DNA from: JAUHWL01 sp964416385
Lineage (GTDB): Bacteria; Bacteroidota; Bacteroidia; Flavobacteriales; Schleiferiaceae
DNA: 28,323 bases
Reading direction: 5' to 3'
NCBI GenBank assembly: GCA_964416385.1
Contig: CAYQDW010000029.1
Location: forward strand, 1-28,323
Of the stretch, positions 16,088 through 23,239 are shown in pieces (the first letter of the stretch is position 1; each line of letters begins with the position of its first letter). The notes under the pieces were generated by a model. The model was not told the origin of the DNA. It worked only from the letters and a program-made list of their open reading frames with translations, and did not search any database. The position numbers were made by a program, and so were the translations under genes.

Positions 16088-16966
16088 TTGTCGGCCGCAC
16101 TTTACTACCTTATTATTTACCCCCTTTCATTACTACCTATGCCGGTGCTTTATACTTTGAGCTCTGCATTGCGTTTTGTACTGCAAAAGCTGGTAAAGTT
16201 TAGGCGGCCTGTAATTCGCAAAAACCTTAGCAACGCCTACCCCAACAAAAGCATCCAAGAGCTAGCCGCCATAGAAAGTGCCTTTTATCAACATATGTGC
16301 GATATGATTGTAGAAAGCATCAAATATTTCACCATACGGAAAAAAGATGCAGAGAAAAATTTCACCATCAACAACGCTGCTCTAATACAAGACCTTTATA
16401 AAAAGGGCAAAAGTGTAGTTATTGTAGGTGGGCATTATGGTAGTTGGGAGCGCTACGCCTTAAACGCCACAAGAGAGGTGCCGCATTATGTTGCTGCATT
16501 GTACACGCCTTTATCTGACCTTTTTTTAAATAATAAAATGTTGGCTTCGCGAAGCAAATTTGGCTTACACATGGTGTCTATAAAAGATACACAAAGTCTT
16601 TTTGAAAAGAGCCTAAATGAGCCGATAGCAGTAATATTTGGTAGCGACCAAAGTCCGAGCAACCCACACAAAGCCTATTGGATGACCTTTTTAAATCAAG
16701 AAACGGGCGTTCAATTTGGTGCAGAAAAGTATGCCCGCGCGTACAACTTTGCTGTGGTTTATGGGCAATTAGACAAGTTGCCCCGTGGTAAAGAGTCTAT
16801 TTCTTATAGGCTCATATGTGAAGACCCGAATGAACTTCCTGAGGGTAAAATAACCGAAACGTTTACCCGTATGCTAGAGGAGAAGATCAATAGCAATCCC
16901 CAATTTTGGCTTTGGAGCCACAGGCGCTGGAAACACAGCAGACCAGTAGACATGCCGCTGCACTAA
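16088..16966 (+). CDS. LpxL/HtrB-like lipid A acyltransferase family protein
   Basis: A 292-residue membrane-associated acyltransferase of the lysophospholipid/lipid A late acyltransferase family, likely adding a secondary acyl chain to lipid A at the inner membrane. The HX4E catalytic pair is His116 and Glu121 in GGHYGSWERYALN. FGSDQSPSNPHKAYW and the downstream FGAEKYARAYNFAVVYG follow the family pattern. The N-terminal hydrophobic anchor (about 5-35) and the RRPVIRKNLSNAYPNKS segment are also typical. The start is TTG at 16088, because the family N-terminus begins there; the first ATG, at 16139, would cut the anchor. The 3' end overlaps the rsmG 3' end by 4 bp. No clear promoter was seen in the 150 bp after the pruA terminator. 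Confidence 0.9.
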   Translation: MSAALYYLIIYPLSLLPMPVLYTLSSALRFVLQKLVKFRRPVIRKNLSNAYPNKSIQELAAIESAFYQHMCDMIVESIKYFTIRKKDAEKNFTINNAALIQDLYKKGKSVVIVGGHYGSWERYALNATREVPHYVAALYTPLSDLFLNNKMLASRSKFGLHMVSIKDTQSLFEKSLNEPIAVIFGSDQSPSNPHKAYWMTFLNQETGVQFGAEKYARAYNFAVVYGQLDKLPRGKESISYRLICEDPNELPEGKITETFTRMLEEKINSNPQFWLWSHRRWKHSRPVDMPLH

Positions 16967-17589
16967 CGTATTTCACTTACGGGTAAATGCACCACCTTTT
17001 TTGTTTCGAAAAATTCACCAGGAAAATAGTCGCTTAGGTTGTATATAGAAGCGCGGTAACTGCCAATTTCTTCACCCAAATTGCCACCTTTTAACGCTAA
17101 GATACCGTTAGCCACCTCATGCAAAGACTGGCGTCTTAGCTTTCCTTTTATCCATTGTGCTAAAGTTGATAGCGGTGCAACCGCACGGGTAACCATAAAA
17201 TCATAATGGTGTTTGGCTGCTTCGGCCCGCAACTGCTCTGCTTTAATGTTTGTTAAGGCCAGCTCCTCTGCAATAGCCTTTACCACCGTAATTTTTTTGC
17301 CAATGCTATCTACCAGATGAAACGAAACTTCTGGAAAGAGAATAGCCAATGGTATACCGGGAAAACCTCCGCCAGTACCCACATCAATAATCCGGGTTTC
17401 TGGTTTAAATTGAATCACCTTGGCAATACCCAAGCTATGTAACACATGGCGCTCATAGAGGTGATCAATATCTTTTCTGCTAATAACATTAATGCGTTCA
17501 TTCCACGTGCTGTACAACTCTTGAAGGCGCGCAAACTGCTCCTTTTGTGTTGGTGTTAACCCAGAAAAGTGTTCACTTATTATTTCCAT
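16963..17589 (-). CDS. rsmG: 16S rRNA (guanine-527-N7)-methyltransferase RsmG
   Basis: A 208-residue SAM-dependent methyltransferase (GidB) that methylates N7 of G527 in 16S rRNA. Family features are WNERINVISRKD (29-40), the HVLHSLGI segment (48-55), the SAM loop DVGTGGGFPGIPLAI (69-83), HLVDSIGKK (91-99) and VTRAVAPLSTL (133-143). The length is normal. The start is ATG at 17589, which overlaps the end of the upstream glycosyltransferase gene by 10 bp in another frame, so the two are very probably translated from one mRNA. It is convergent with the acyltransferase gene, their stop codons interleaved. Confidence 0.97.
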   Translation of the reverse strand: MEIISEHFSGLTPTQKEQFARLQELYSTWNERINVISRKDIDHLYERHVLHSLGIAKVIQFKPETRIIDVGTGGGFPGIPLAILFPEVSFHLVDSIGKKITVVKAIAEELALTNIKAEQLRAEAAKHHYDFMVTRAVAPLSTLAQWIKGKLRRQSLHEVANGILALKGGNLGEEIGSYRASIYNLSDYFPGEFFETKKVVHLPVSEIR

Positions 17590-18695
17590 CTGTACCTTTT
17601 GTTAACCCGATTGGCAAAAATGATGAAGACTTGATTAACGAGTAAAAAGAGCTCTAAAAACGGCAGTAACAATAACAAGTCCCAGTCACCAGTTTTCTTT
17701 GCACCTAAGATAAACGTTAGGTACTGCACCAACATTCGCAAAGCCAAAACATACCATACCCACAAAGGAACGGGCAAAAAAATGGCCCCAACAATACTGA
17801 GATAATACAATACTGTGGTACCGCCATACAGCCCCAAAAGCAATTTACTGCGCAAGTTATATTTACCCGATGCAGCTAAATGTCTGCGCTTTTGGTGAAA
17901 CCAAGCCTTAAACTTAGTTTCTGGGATAGAGTATGTAAAAGCTTCCTTTAAGCAAACACTTGATGTATTGGTAGATGTAGCCGCCGCATTCACAAAAAGA
18001 TCATCATCGCCCATTGGCACATGCATGTGCGCAGCAAAGCCCTTTTGCTGAAAAAACAAAGTTTTGGTGTATGCTAAATTTCTACCAACACCCATATAAG
18101 GCAGTTTCCAAGCGGCCATACTAAAGTATTGAATAGCCGTTTGCAGCGTTTCATAGCGGATAATCATATTAAGTAAACCCCGCATACGCTGATACGCACC
18201 AAACCCAAGAACGATCTGTTGATCAGGTTTAGCAAAGCCTGCCGCCATTTGTGCAATCCATTGATTGCTGGCAGGTTCACAATCTGCATCAGTAAACAGT
18301 AAATGTTCATGCGCCGCAGCTTTGATACCAAGGGTTAGTCCGTATTTCTTTCCCTGCCAAAAACGTTCGTTCGCCTTTACATCAACAATACGCAAATGCG
18401 GATATTGGCTTTGCAAGGCCTCTAGCAAATCTTTTGTATTGTCTGTGCTCTGGTCATTAATGGCAATAACTTCATATTCTGGGTATTCTTGCTCAAGCAA
18501 TTTGGGTAGGAATCTTTTAAAGTTCTCTTCCTCATTTCGGCCACAAACCAAAACAGAAATTGGGATAGCGTCAGATTTATTTGCAGCGGCTTTTTGTGCC
18601 GAGAATAAAAATCGGCCATAAATAACAAGATGATAAATAACCTGAACGGCCGATGGAAAAAGCAATAATATTAAGGTGAACAATTGCTCTGACAT
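17580..18695 (-). CDS. Membrane-bound family 2 glycosyltransferase
   Basis: A 371-residue glycosyltransferase with a GT-A fold. An N-terminal membrane helix (about 4-30) is followed by PISVLVCGRNEEEN (45-58), EVIAINDQSTDNT (75-87), the metal-binding DADC (136-139) in HLLFTDADCEPAS, MGDDDLFVN as the acid region, and HQKRRH, a QxxRW-like acceptor motif. At least two further hydrophobic segments lie near the C-terminus (about 300-360). This arrangement is that of processive or membrane-linked polysaccharide or glycolipid synthases. The sugar and acceptor are not evident. The start is ATG at 18695, 19 nt after a TACCTTTG element. The last codons overlap rsmG. Confidence 0.88.
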   Translation of the reverse strand: MSEQLFTLILLLFPSAVQVIYHLVIYGRFLFSAQKAAANKSDAIPISVLVCGRNEEENFKRFLPKLLEQEYPEYEVIAINDQSTDNTKDLLEALQSQYPHLRIVDVKANERFWQGKKYGLTLGIKAAAHEHLLFTDADCEPASNQWIAQMAAGFAKPDQQIVLGFGAYQRMRGLLNMIIRYETLQTAIQYFSMAAWKLPYMGVGRNLAYTKTLFFQQKGFAAHMHVPMGDDDLFVNAAATSTNTSSVCLKEAFTYSIPETKFKAWFHQKRRHLAASGKYNLRSKLLLGLYGGTTVLYYLSIVGAIFLPVPLWVWYVLALRMLVQYLTFILGAKKTGDWDLLLLLPFLELFLLVNQVFIIFANRVNKRYRWK

Positions 18696-18714
18696 ACTTT
18701 TTTTTAGGAGGCGC

Positions 18715-18722
18715 CAAAGGTA
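18715..18722 (-). promoter_or_regulatory. -7 promoter element TACCTTTG for glycosyltransferase-rsmG
   Basis: On the minus strand TACCTTTG matches TAnnTTTG exactly and ends 19 nt before the ATG at 18695. The leader contains GGCGCCTCC and an A-run. Confidence 0.55.
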
Positions 18723-18858
18723 AAATAAAGGTGGTGCAGTACTGTTCTAACCTTTAATTATCTCCCATTAAAAAGAGACATCTAAAAATAGGTACACCCT
18801 GCATAGAATAGATTAAACACATAGCCGTTTACAGTGAGACACTATCAACCTGTTAGCC

Positions 18859-18866
18859 TACTTTTG
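18859..18866 (+). promoter_or_regulatory. -7 promoter element TACTTTTG for tgt operon
   Basis: TACTTTTG, followed by C, matches TAnnTTTG exactly and ends only 5 nt before the tgt ATG at 18872, leaving essentially no room for a leader. Confidence 0.6.
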
Positions 18867-18871
18867 CGGCC

Positions 18872-20002
18872 ATGTTTTTTAAACTCCAACATACAGATAG
18901 CGGGTCTAAAGCCCGGGCAGGCGTGGTTACCACCAATCATGGCGAAATAGAAACGCCCATTTTTATGCCCGTTGGTACGGTTGGCACCGTTAAAGGTGTG
19001 CACCAAAGCGAGCTTAAAGAGGATGTAAATGCCGATATCATATTAGGCAATACATATCACCTCTACTTACGGCCAGGCACAGACATCCTTGAAAAAGCAG
19101 GCGGCTTGCATCAATTTATGAATTGGCAGCGCCCGATATTAACCGATAGCGGGGGTTTTCAGGTGTACTCACTTGGCGATATTAGAAAGATTACTGAAGA
19201 AGGCGCAAAATTTAAAAGTCATATTGATGGCAGCCGACATTTGTTTACACCAGAAGGCGTAATGGACATACAGCGTAAAATAGGCGCTGATATTATCATG
19301 GCTTTTGACGAATGCACGCCTTACCCATGCGATCTAAAATATGCCACGGATAGTATGCATCTTACCCACCGCTGGTTAGATAGATGTATAAAGCGCATAG
19401 ATGAAACGGAACCCCTTTATGGATATCAGCAAGCATTATTCCCAATAGTACAAGGCAGTACCTACCCAGAACTACGCAAACAAAGCGCAGAATATATTGC
19501 ACAGAAAAACTGCGTTGGCAACGCTATTGGTGGCCTAAGCGTGGGCGAGCCGCATGAAGATATGTATGCCATGACAGAGCTTGTTTGTGATATTTTGCCA
19601 ACGGAAAAACCTCGCTATTTAATGGGCGTGGGCACACCTGCAAATATTTTAGAAAGTATTGCGCTAGGGGTTGATATGTTTGATTGTGTTATGCCTACGC
19701 GGAATGCACGCAATGGCATGCTCTTTACAAGTGAGGGCATCATCAATATAAAAAACCGGAAGTGGGCAGACGATTTTAGCCCCTTAGACCCAAATGGAAC
19801 CAGTTTTGTAGATGCGATGTACTCGCGGGCTTATTTGAGACACCTGTTTGCAGCCAATGAATATCTCGGCAAACAAGTGGCAACACTGCATAACCTTGGT
19901 TTCTATTTGTGGCTAGTGCGCCAAGCACGCAAACAAATCATAGCCGGCACCTTTGCCAGTTGGAAGAATGATATGGTGAAAAAAGTACAAAATCGCCTTT
20001 AG
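18872..20002 (+). CDS. tgt: Queuine/preQ1 tRNA-guanine transglycosylase
   Basis: A 376-residue TIM-barrel enzyme that exchanges guanine-34 in GUN-anticodon tRNAs for the queuosine precursor. Catalytic and substrate residues are kept: Asp92 in LTDSGGFQVYS, Asp146/Cys148 in MAFDECTPYP, GGLSVGEP (220-227), and the nucleophile Asp271 in MFDCVMPTRNARNG. The structural zinc site is altered: where family members have CxCxxC, this protein has Gly309, Ser311 and Asp314, while the His of TLHNL (340) remains. The fold around it (YSRAYLRHL) is intact, so it is probably functional and zinc-free or differently stabilised. It is the first gene of a likely operon with the next two genes; its TAG stop overlaps the following GTG by one base. 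Confidence 0.97.
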   Translation: MFFKLQHTDSGSKARAGVVTTNHGEIETPIFMPVGTVGTVKGVHQSELKEDVNADIILGNTYHLYLRPGTDILEKAGGLHQFMNWQRPILTDSGGFQVYSLGDIRKITEEGAKFKSHIDGSRHLFTPEGVMDIQRKIGADIIMAFDECTPYPCDLKYATDSMHLTHRWLDRCIKRIDETEPLYGYQQALFPIVQGSTYPELRKQSAEYIAQKNCVGNAIGGLSVGEPHEDMYAMTELVCDILPTEKPRYLMGVGTPANILESIALGVDMFDCVMPTRNARNGMLFTSEGIINIKNRKWADDFSPLDPNGTSFVDAMYSRAYLRHLFAANEYLGKQVATLHNLGFYLWLVRQARKQIIAGTFASWKNDMVKKVQNRL

Positions 20003-21081
20003 TGAAAATCATAGATAAATACATTGTACGCAAATTTTTGGCCACCTTTAGCCTTACGCTGGTACTTATTTTGGCCATTGCCATCGTATTTGATGTTTCT
20101 GAAAAGGTTGAAGATTTTAGAAAAGGCGCAACGTTTTCAGAAATCGTTTTTGACTATTACCTAAACTTTATCGCCTTTTACGGCAATATGTTTAGCGCCA
20201 TGATTGTATTTATCTCTACCATTTGGTTTAGCAGCCGCATGACTAGTAACACAGAAATTGTAGCGATTTTAACCGGTGGGGTAAGTTTTAGAAGGTTGAT
20301 GTGGCCCTACTTTCTAGGGGCATCTGTTGTGGCACTCATCTCACTAACTTTAAATCATTTCGTGATTCCAAAAACCAATATTAAACGCCTAAAATTTGAA
20401 CATACTTATGTAGGTAGTGGATATCAGGAAGAATATCGCCAAAATATACATCGCCAAGTTGCGCCAAATCATTACGTATACTTTGAAACCTATAATCAAG
20501 ATAGAAAGAGCGGCTACCATTTTAGTTATGAGGTTTTTGAAAATGGCGCATTGGCCAGTAAACTAGCAAGCGATTTTATCAGATATGACACCGTATTAAA
20601 CAAATGGCGCTTAGACAATTGGCATTTACGGGTAATAAAGGCTAATGGCGAAGAGCGGATTGCATCTGGACGAAGAGTTGATACCGCCTTTGTTTTTTCT
20701 CCAGAAGAGGTAAAACCGCGCGTTTACACCACGAGCATGATGAATACGCCACAACTTCTAGAATTTATAGAGCAGGAAAAAATTCGCGGTTCAGAAAACA
20801 TGAATGCGTATTTACTAGAACTACACAAACGCACATCGTGGCCTGCAAGTACCTTTGTTTTGATACTCATTGCCGTTTCACTTTGTACGCGTAAAACACG
20901 CGGCGGACTAGGACTAAATATTGCTATTGGTCTTTTGCTCTGTCTTATTTACGTGTTTATGACCCAAATCAGCACCACTTTTGCTGCTAAGGATAATTTT
21001 TCGCCACTGATGGCGGTGTGGCTACCCAATATTATTTTTGCCGGCATCGGCATTTACCTCTATCGCATTGCACCCAAATAG
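20002..21081 (+). CDS. LptF/LptG-family permease (YjgP/YjgQ)
   Basis: A 359-residue inner-membrane protein of the LptF/LptG family, the permease subunits that extract lipopolysaccharide from the inner membrane together with the LptB ATPase. It has the expected plan: the N-terminal MKIIDKYIVRKFLATF signature, hydrophobic segments at about 12-30, 50-72 and 100-118, a large periplasmic beta-jellyroll-like part (about 125-280), and three closing helices (about 285-355). Whether it acts as LptF or LptG cannot be settled here, since only one copy is present. The start is GTG at 20002, sharing its G with the tgt stop, which indicates tight translational coupling. Confidence 0.92.
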   Translation: MKIIDKYIVRKFLATFSLTLVLILAIAIVFDVSEKVEDFRKGATFSEIVFDYYLNFIAFYGNMFSAMIVFISTIWFSSRMTSNTEIVAILTGGVSFRRLMWPYFLGASVVALISLTLNHFVIPKTNIKRLKFEHTYVGSGYQEEYRQNIHRQVAPNHYVYFETYNQDRKSGYHFSYEVFENGALASKLASDFIRYDTVLNKWRLDNWHLRVIKANGEERIASGRRVDTAFVFSPEEVKPRVYTTSMMNTPQLLEFIEQEKIRGSENMNAYLLELHKRTSWPASTFVLILIAVSLCTRKTRGGLGLNIAIGLLLCLIYVFMTQISTTFAAKDNFSPLMAVWLPNIIFAGIGIYLYRIAPK

Positions 21082-21967
21082 TTTACGCAAGCACCAGCTG
21101 CGCCTCCATTTTATAGTATTTATATGGGGGTTTACAGCCATTTTAGGCGACTTAATTTCTAAACAAGCCATAGTGCTGGTTTGGAATAGAATCGGCATAA
21201 CCCTTGTAGCGCTACTAATTTATTTTTGGTGGGCAAAAATCCCTCTGCGCATTAAGCCAAAAGCCATTGGCATTATGGCGCTAGCGGGCACTATCATCGC
21301 GGCACATTGGATCACCTTTTTTCATGCCATTAAAATCTCTAATGTTTCAATTACCCTCGTTTGCATGAGCTCGGGCGCATTTTTCGCTTCTTTGCTAGAG
21401 CCTATTTACTTTAAACGCAAAATATTACTTGCTGAAATACTACTCGGAGCCGTTGTGATTGGTGCCATTGGTATGATCTTTACACTTAGAATAGAATATG
21501 GATGGGGTATCGCAACCGCACTTTTTTCCGCCTTTTTATCTGCACTTTTTTCTGTGATTAACGGTAAGCTCACCCATGATTTTGAACCGGAGCTCATCAC
21601 CTTTTATGAATTGGGTAGCGGCTGGCTGGCAATTACAGGCTTGCTCATCGCTACAAATTCGTTTACTTGGTCAATTCTTCCAAATACAACCACAGATTGG
21701 GTGTATTTAATCATACTCGGCACCGTATGCACAGCCTACCCATTTATTGAGTCTGTGCGAGTTATGAAACATTTAACTCCCTTTACGGTGGTGCTTTCTA
21801 TCAATATGGAACCCGTGTACGGCATTATTCTGGCCTACTTCTTATTGGGCAGCAAAGAACATATGTCGCCAACCTTTTATGGAGGCGCACTGGTAATAAT
21901 AGCCGTATTGTTTGCAAATGCATGGCTCCAAAAGCGGAAAAAATTGCCACATTCGCAGCCTGAGTAA
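21068..21967 (+). CDS. EamA/DMT-family transporter
   Basis: A 299-residue drug/metabolite transporter superfamily protein with about ten hydrophobic helices arranged as two EamA repeats (about 10-140 and 150-290). Typical features are HFIVFIWGFTAILG at the start and LSINMEPVYGIILAYFLLG near the end. The substrate is unknown. There is no ATG near the 5' end. TTG at 21068 gives a normal N-terminus of about 12 residues before the first helix and a 14-bp overlap with the permease gene; TTG at 21038 is an alternative that adds 10 residues. The overlap places it in the tgt operon. The C-terminus is basic, then ends PHSQPE. Confidence 0.88.
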   Translation: MHPNSLRKHQLRLHFIVFIWGFTAILGDLISKQAIVLVWNRIGITLVALLIYFWWAKIPLRIKPKAIGIMALAGTIIAAHWITFFHAIKISNVSITLVCMSSGAFFASLLEPIYFKRKILLAEILLGAVVIGAIGMIFTLRIEYGWGIATALFSAFLSALFSVINGKLTHDFEPELITFYELGSGWLAITGLLIATNSFTWSILPNTTTDWVYLIILGTVCTAYPFIESVRVMKHLTPFTVVLSINMEPVYGIILAYFLLGSKEHMSPTFYGGALVIIAVLFANAWLQKRKKLPHSQPE

Positions 21968-21994
21968 ATGCTACTGTAATACGCTTATAAAAGC

Positions 21995-22010
21995 AATACA
22001 GCGCAGTATT
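21995..22010. repeat. Imperfect 16-bp palindrome upstream of accA
   Basis: AATACAGCGCAGTATT is self-complementary except for one mismatched pair. It lies between the EamA gene and accA, 34 bp before the accA ATG, and is followed by TTTATA. It could be an operator or a weak terminator stem. Confidence 0.3.
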
Positions 22011-22044
22011 TTATACATTGCACAAGAAAAGAGAAACTCTGAAT

Positions 22045-22998
22045 ATGGAATATCTTGATTTTGAAACCCCAATAAGAGAACTTGAAGAACAAGTTGAAAA
22101 AGCTTTAGCCCTGCAAACAGAAAGCCAAACCGATATGGGTAAAACCATATCAGAACTTAAGAGGCGTATTGAAAAAACTCGAAAAGATATTTCTAAAAAC
22201 CTTACCGCATGGCAGCGCGTGCAGTTAAGTAGGCATCCCAACAGACCCTATACTTTGGCCTATATCAATGCTTTATCGTCTGGTAACTTTTTAGAATTAT
22301 TTGGCGATAGACAAGTTAGAGATGACAAGGCCATGATTGGCGGCTGGGGTAAGATTGGCGAAGAAAGTGTGATGTTTATCGGGCAGCAAAAAGGCGTAAA
22401 CACCAAGATGAGGCAATATCGAAATTTCGGTATGGCCAACCCTGAAGGCTACCGCAAAGCATTGCGCTTGATGAAAATGGCCGAAAAATTTGGCAAGCCT
22501 GTTGTTACGCTTATAGATACGCCAGGTGCATTTCCGGGGCTAGAAGCTGAAGAACGCGGTCAAGGTGAAGCTATTGCACGAAACATCATGGAAATGGCCC
22601 GATTAAAAGTGCCAATTATTTGTGTAATTATTGGTGAAGGCGCTTCTGGTGGTGCATTGGGTATTGGTGTAGGAGATCGTGTTTTGATGCTTGAAAACAC
22701 TTGGTATTCGGTTATTTCTCCAGAAAGTTGTTCAAGCATTTTATGGCGTAGCTGGGATTATAAAGAGCATGCCGCGGAAGCTTTAAAACTTACCGCTACT
22801 GATATGCTTAAAAACAAATTAATTGATGGCGTAATTAAAGAACCTTTAGGAGGCGCACATACAGACCCAGATGCCATGTTTAGCATTTTAAAAGAAACCT
22901 TGCTTAAAGAGATAGAAAAGTTAAAAACGATATCCTCAGAAAAACTCGTTGCAAAACGCATTGAGAAGTTTTGCAATATGGGCGTTTATAACGACTAA
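22045..22998 (+). CDS. accA: Acetyl-CoA carboxylase carboxyltransferase subunit alpha
   Basis: A 317-residue cytoplasmic subunit that, with AccD, transfers the carboxyl group from carboxybiotin to acetyl-CoA to make malonyl-CoA for fatty acid synthesis. The N-terminal coiled-coil part starts MEYLDFETPIRELEEQ, as in other Bacteroidota. The carboxyltransferase core shows FGDRQVRDDKAMIGGWG (86-102), DTPGAFPGLEAEERGQGEAI (158-177) and the oxyanion-forming GEGASGG (197-203). ATG at 22045 is chosen; an upstream TTG at 22018 would add nine residues that do not fit the family. It follows the EamA gene by 77 bp, so it may be in the tgt operon or have its own promoter. A clear terminator follows. Confidence 0.98.
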   Translation: MEYLDFETPIRELEEQVEKALALQTESQTDMGKTISELKRRIEKTRKDISKNLTAWQRVQLSRHPNRPYTLAYINALSSGNFLELFGDRQVRDDKAMIGGWGKIGEESVMFIGQQKGVNTKMRQYRNFGMANPEGYRKALRLMKMAEKFGKPVVTLIDTPGAFPGLEAEERGQGEAIARNIMEMARLKVPIICVIIGEGASGGALGIGVGDRVLMLENTWYSVISPESCSSILWRSWDYKEHAAEALKLTATDMLKNKLIDGVIKEPLGGAHTDPDAMFSILKETLLKEIEKLKTISSEKLVAKRIEKFCNMGVYND

Positions 22999-23018
22999 TG
23001 TTTTTTACCTAAGATTTT

Positions 23019-23053
23019 ATGCCGTAGGCTTTAGCCTATGGCATTTTATTTTG
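23019..23053 (+). terminator. Intrinsic terminator after accA
   Basis: ATGCCGTAGGCT (23019-23030) pairs with AGCCTATGGCAT (23033-23044) with one G-U pair, giving an 11-bp stem and a tetraloop, followed by TTTATTTT. It lies about 20 bp after the accA stop. Confidence 0.85.
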
Positions 23054-23090
23054 GGCCCTTCGGTTTTTCCATCTTTAAGGATACACTAAC

Positions 23091-23176
23091 TGTGCATAAG
23101 CATTATTGTTTTATCCAAATATTAGCCGAAAAAGCTTCATTAAAAAGCATTATCGCATGTTTTATAGTTATCAACA
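23091..23176. promoter_or_regulatory. Cluster of three DnaA-box-like sites upstream of dnaB
   Basis: TGTGCATAA (23091-23099) is a perfect reverse match to TTATNCACA. TTATCCAAA (23111-23119) and TTATCAACA (23168-23176) each differ from that consensus at one base. All three lie within 86 bp of AT-rich non-coding DNA, 64-149 bp before the dnaB ATG. DnaA binding or control of dnaB is an inference. Confidence 0.35.
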
Positions 23177-23224
23177 ACGGGCAGAATAGTGGGCCAATCA
23201 CCCCTAATAATTAGTCAATTTGGC

Positions 23225-23232
23225 TACTTTTG
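23225..23232 (+). promoter_or_regulatory. -7 promoter element TACTTTTG for dnaB
   Basis: TACTTTTG matches TAnnTTTG exactly and ends 7 nt before the dnaB ATG at 23240, again implying little or no leader. Confidence 0.6.
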
Positions 23233-23239
23233 AATCATT

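Noticed and set aside
22018..22044. TTG start nine residues upstream of accA
   Set aside because: The MEYLDFETPI start at 22045 fits the family and has an ATG.
23091..23239. Chromosome origin upstream of dnaB
   Set aside because: Only three box-like sites, two of them imperfect, and no AT-rich repeat series were seen; kept only as a possible regulatory cluster.
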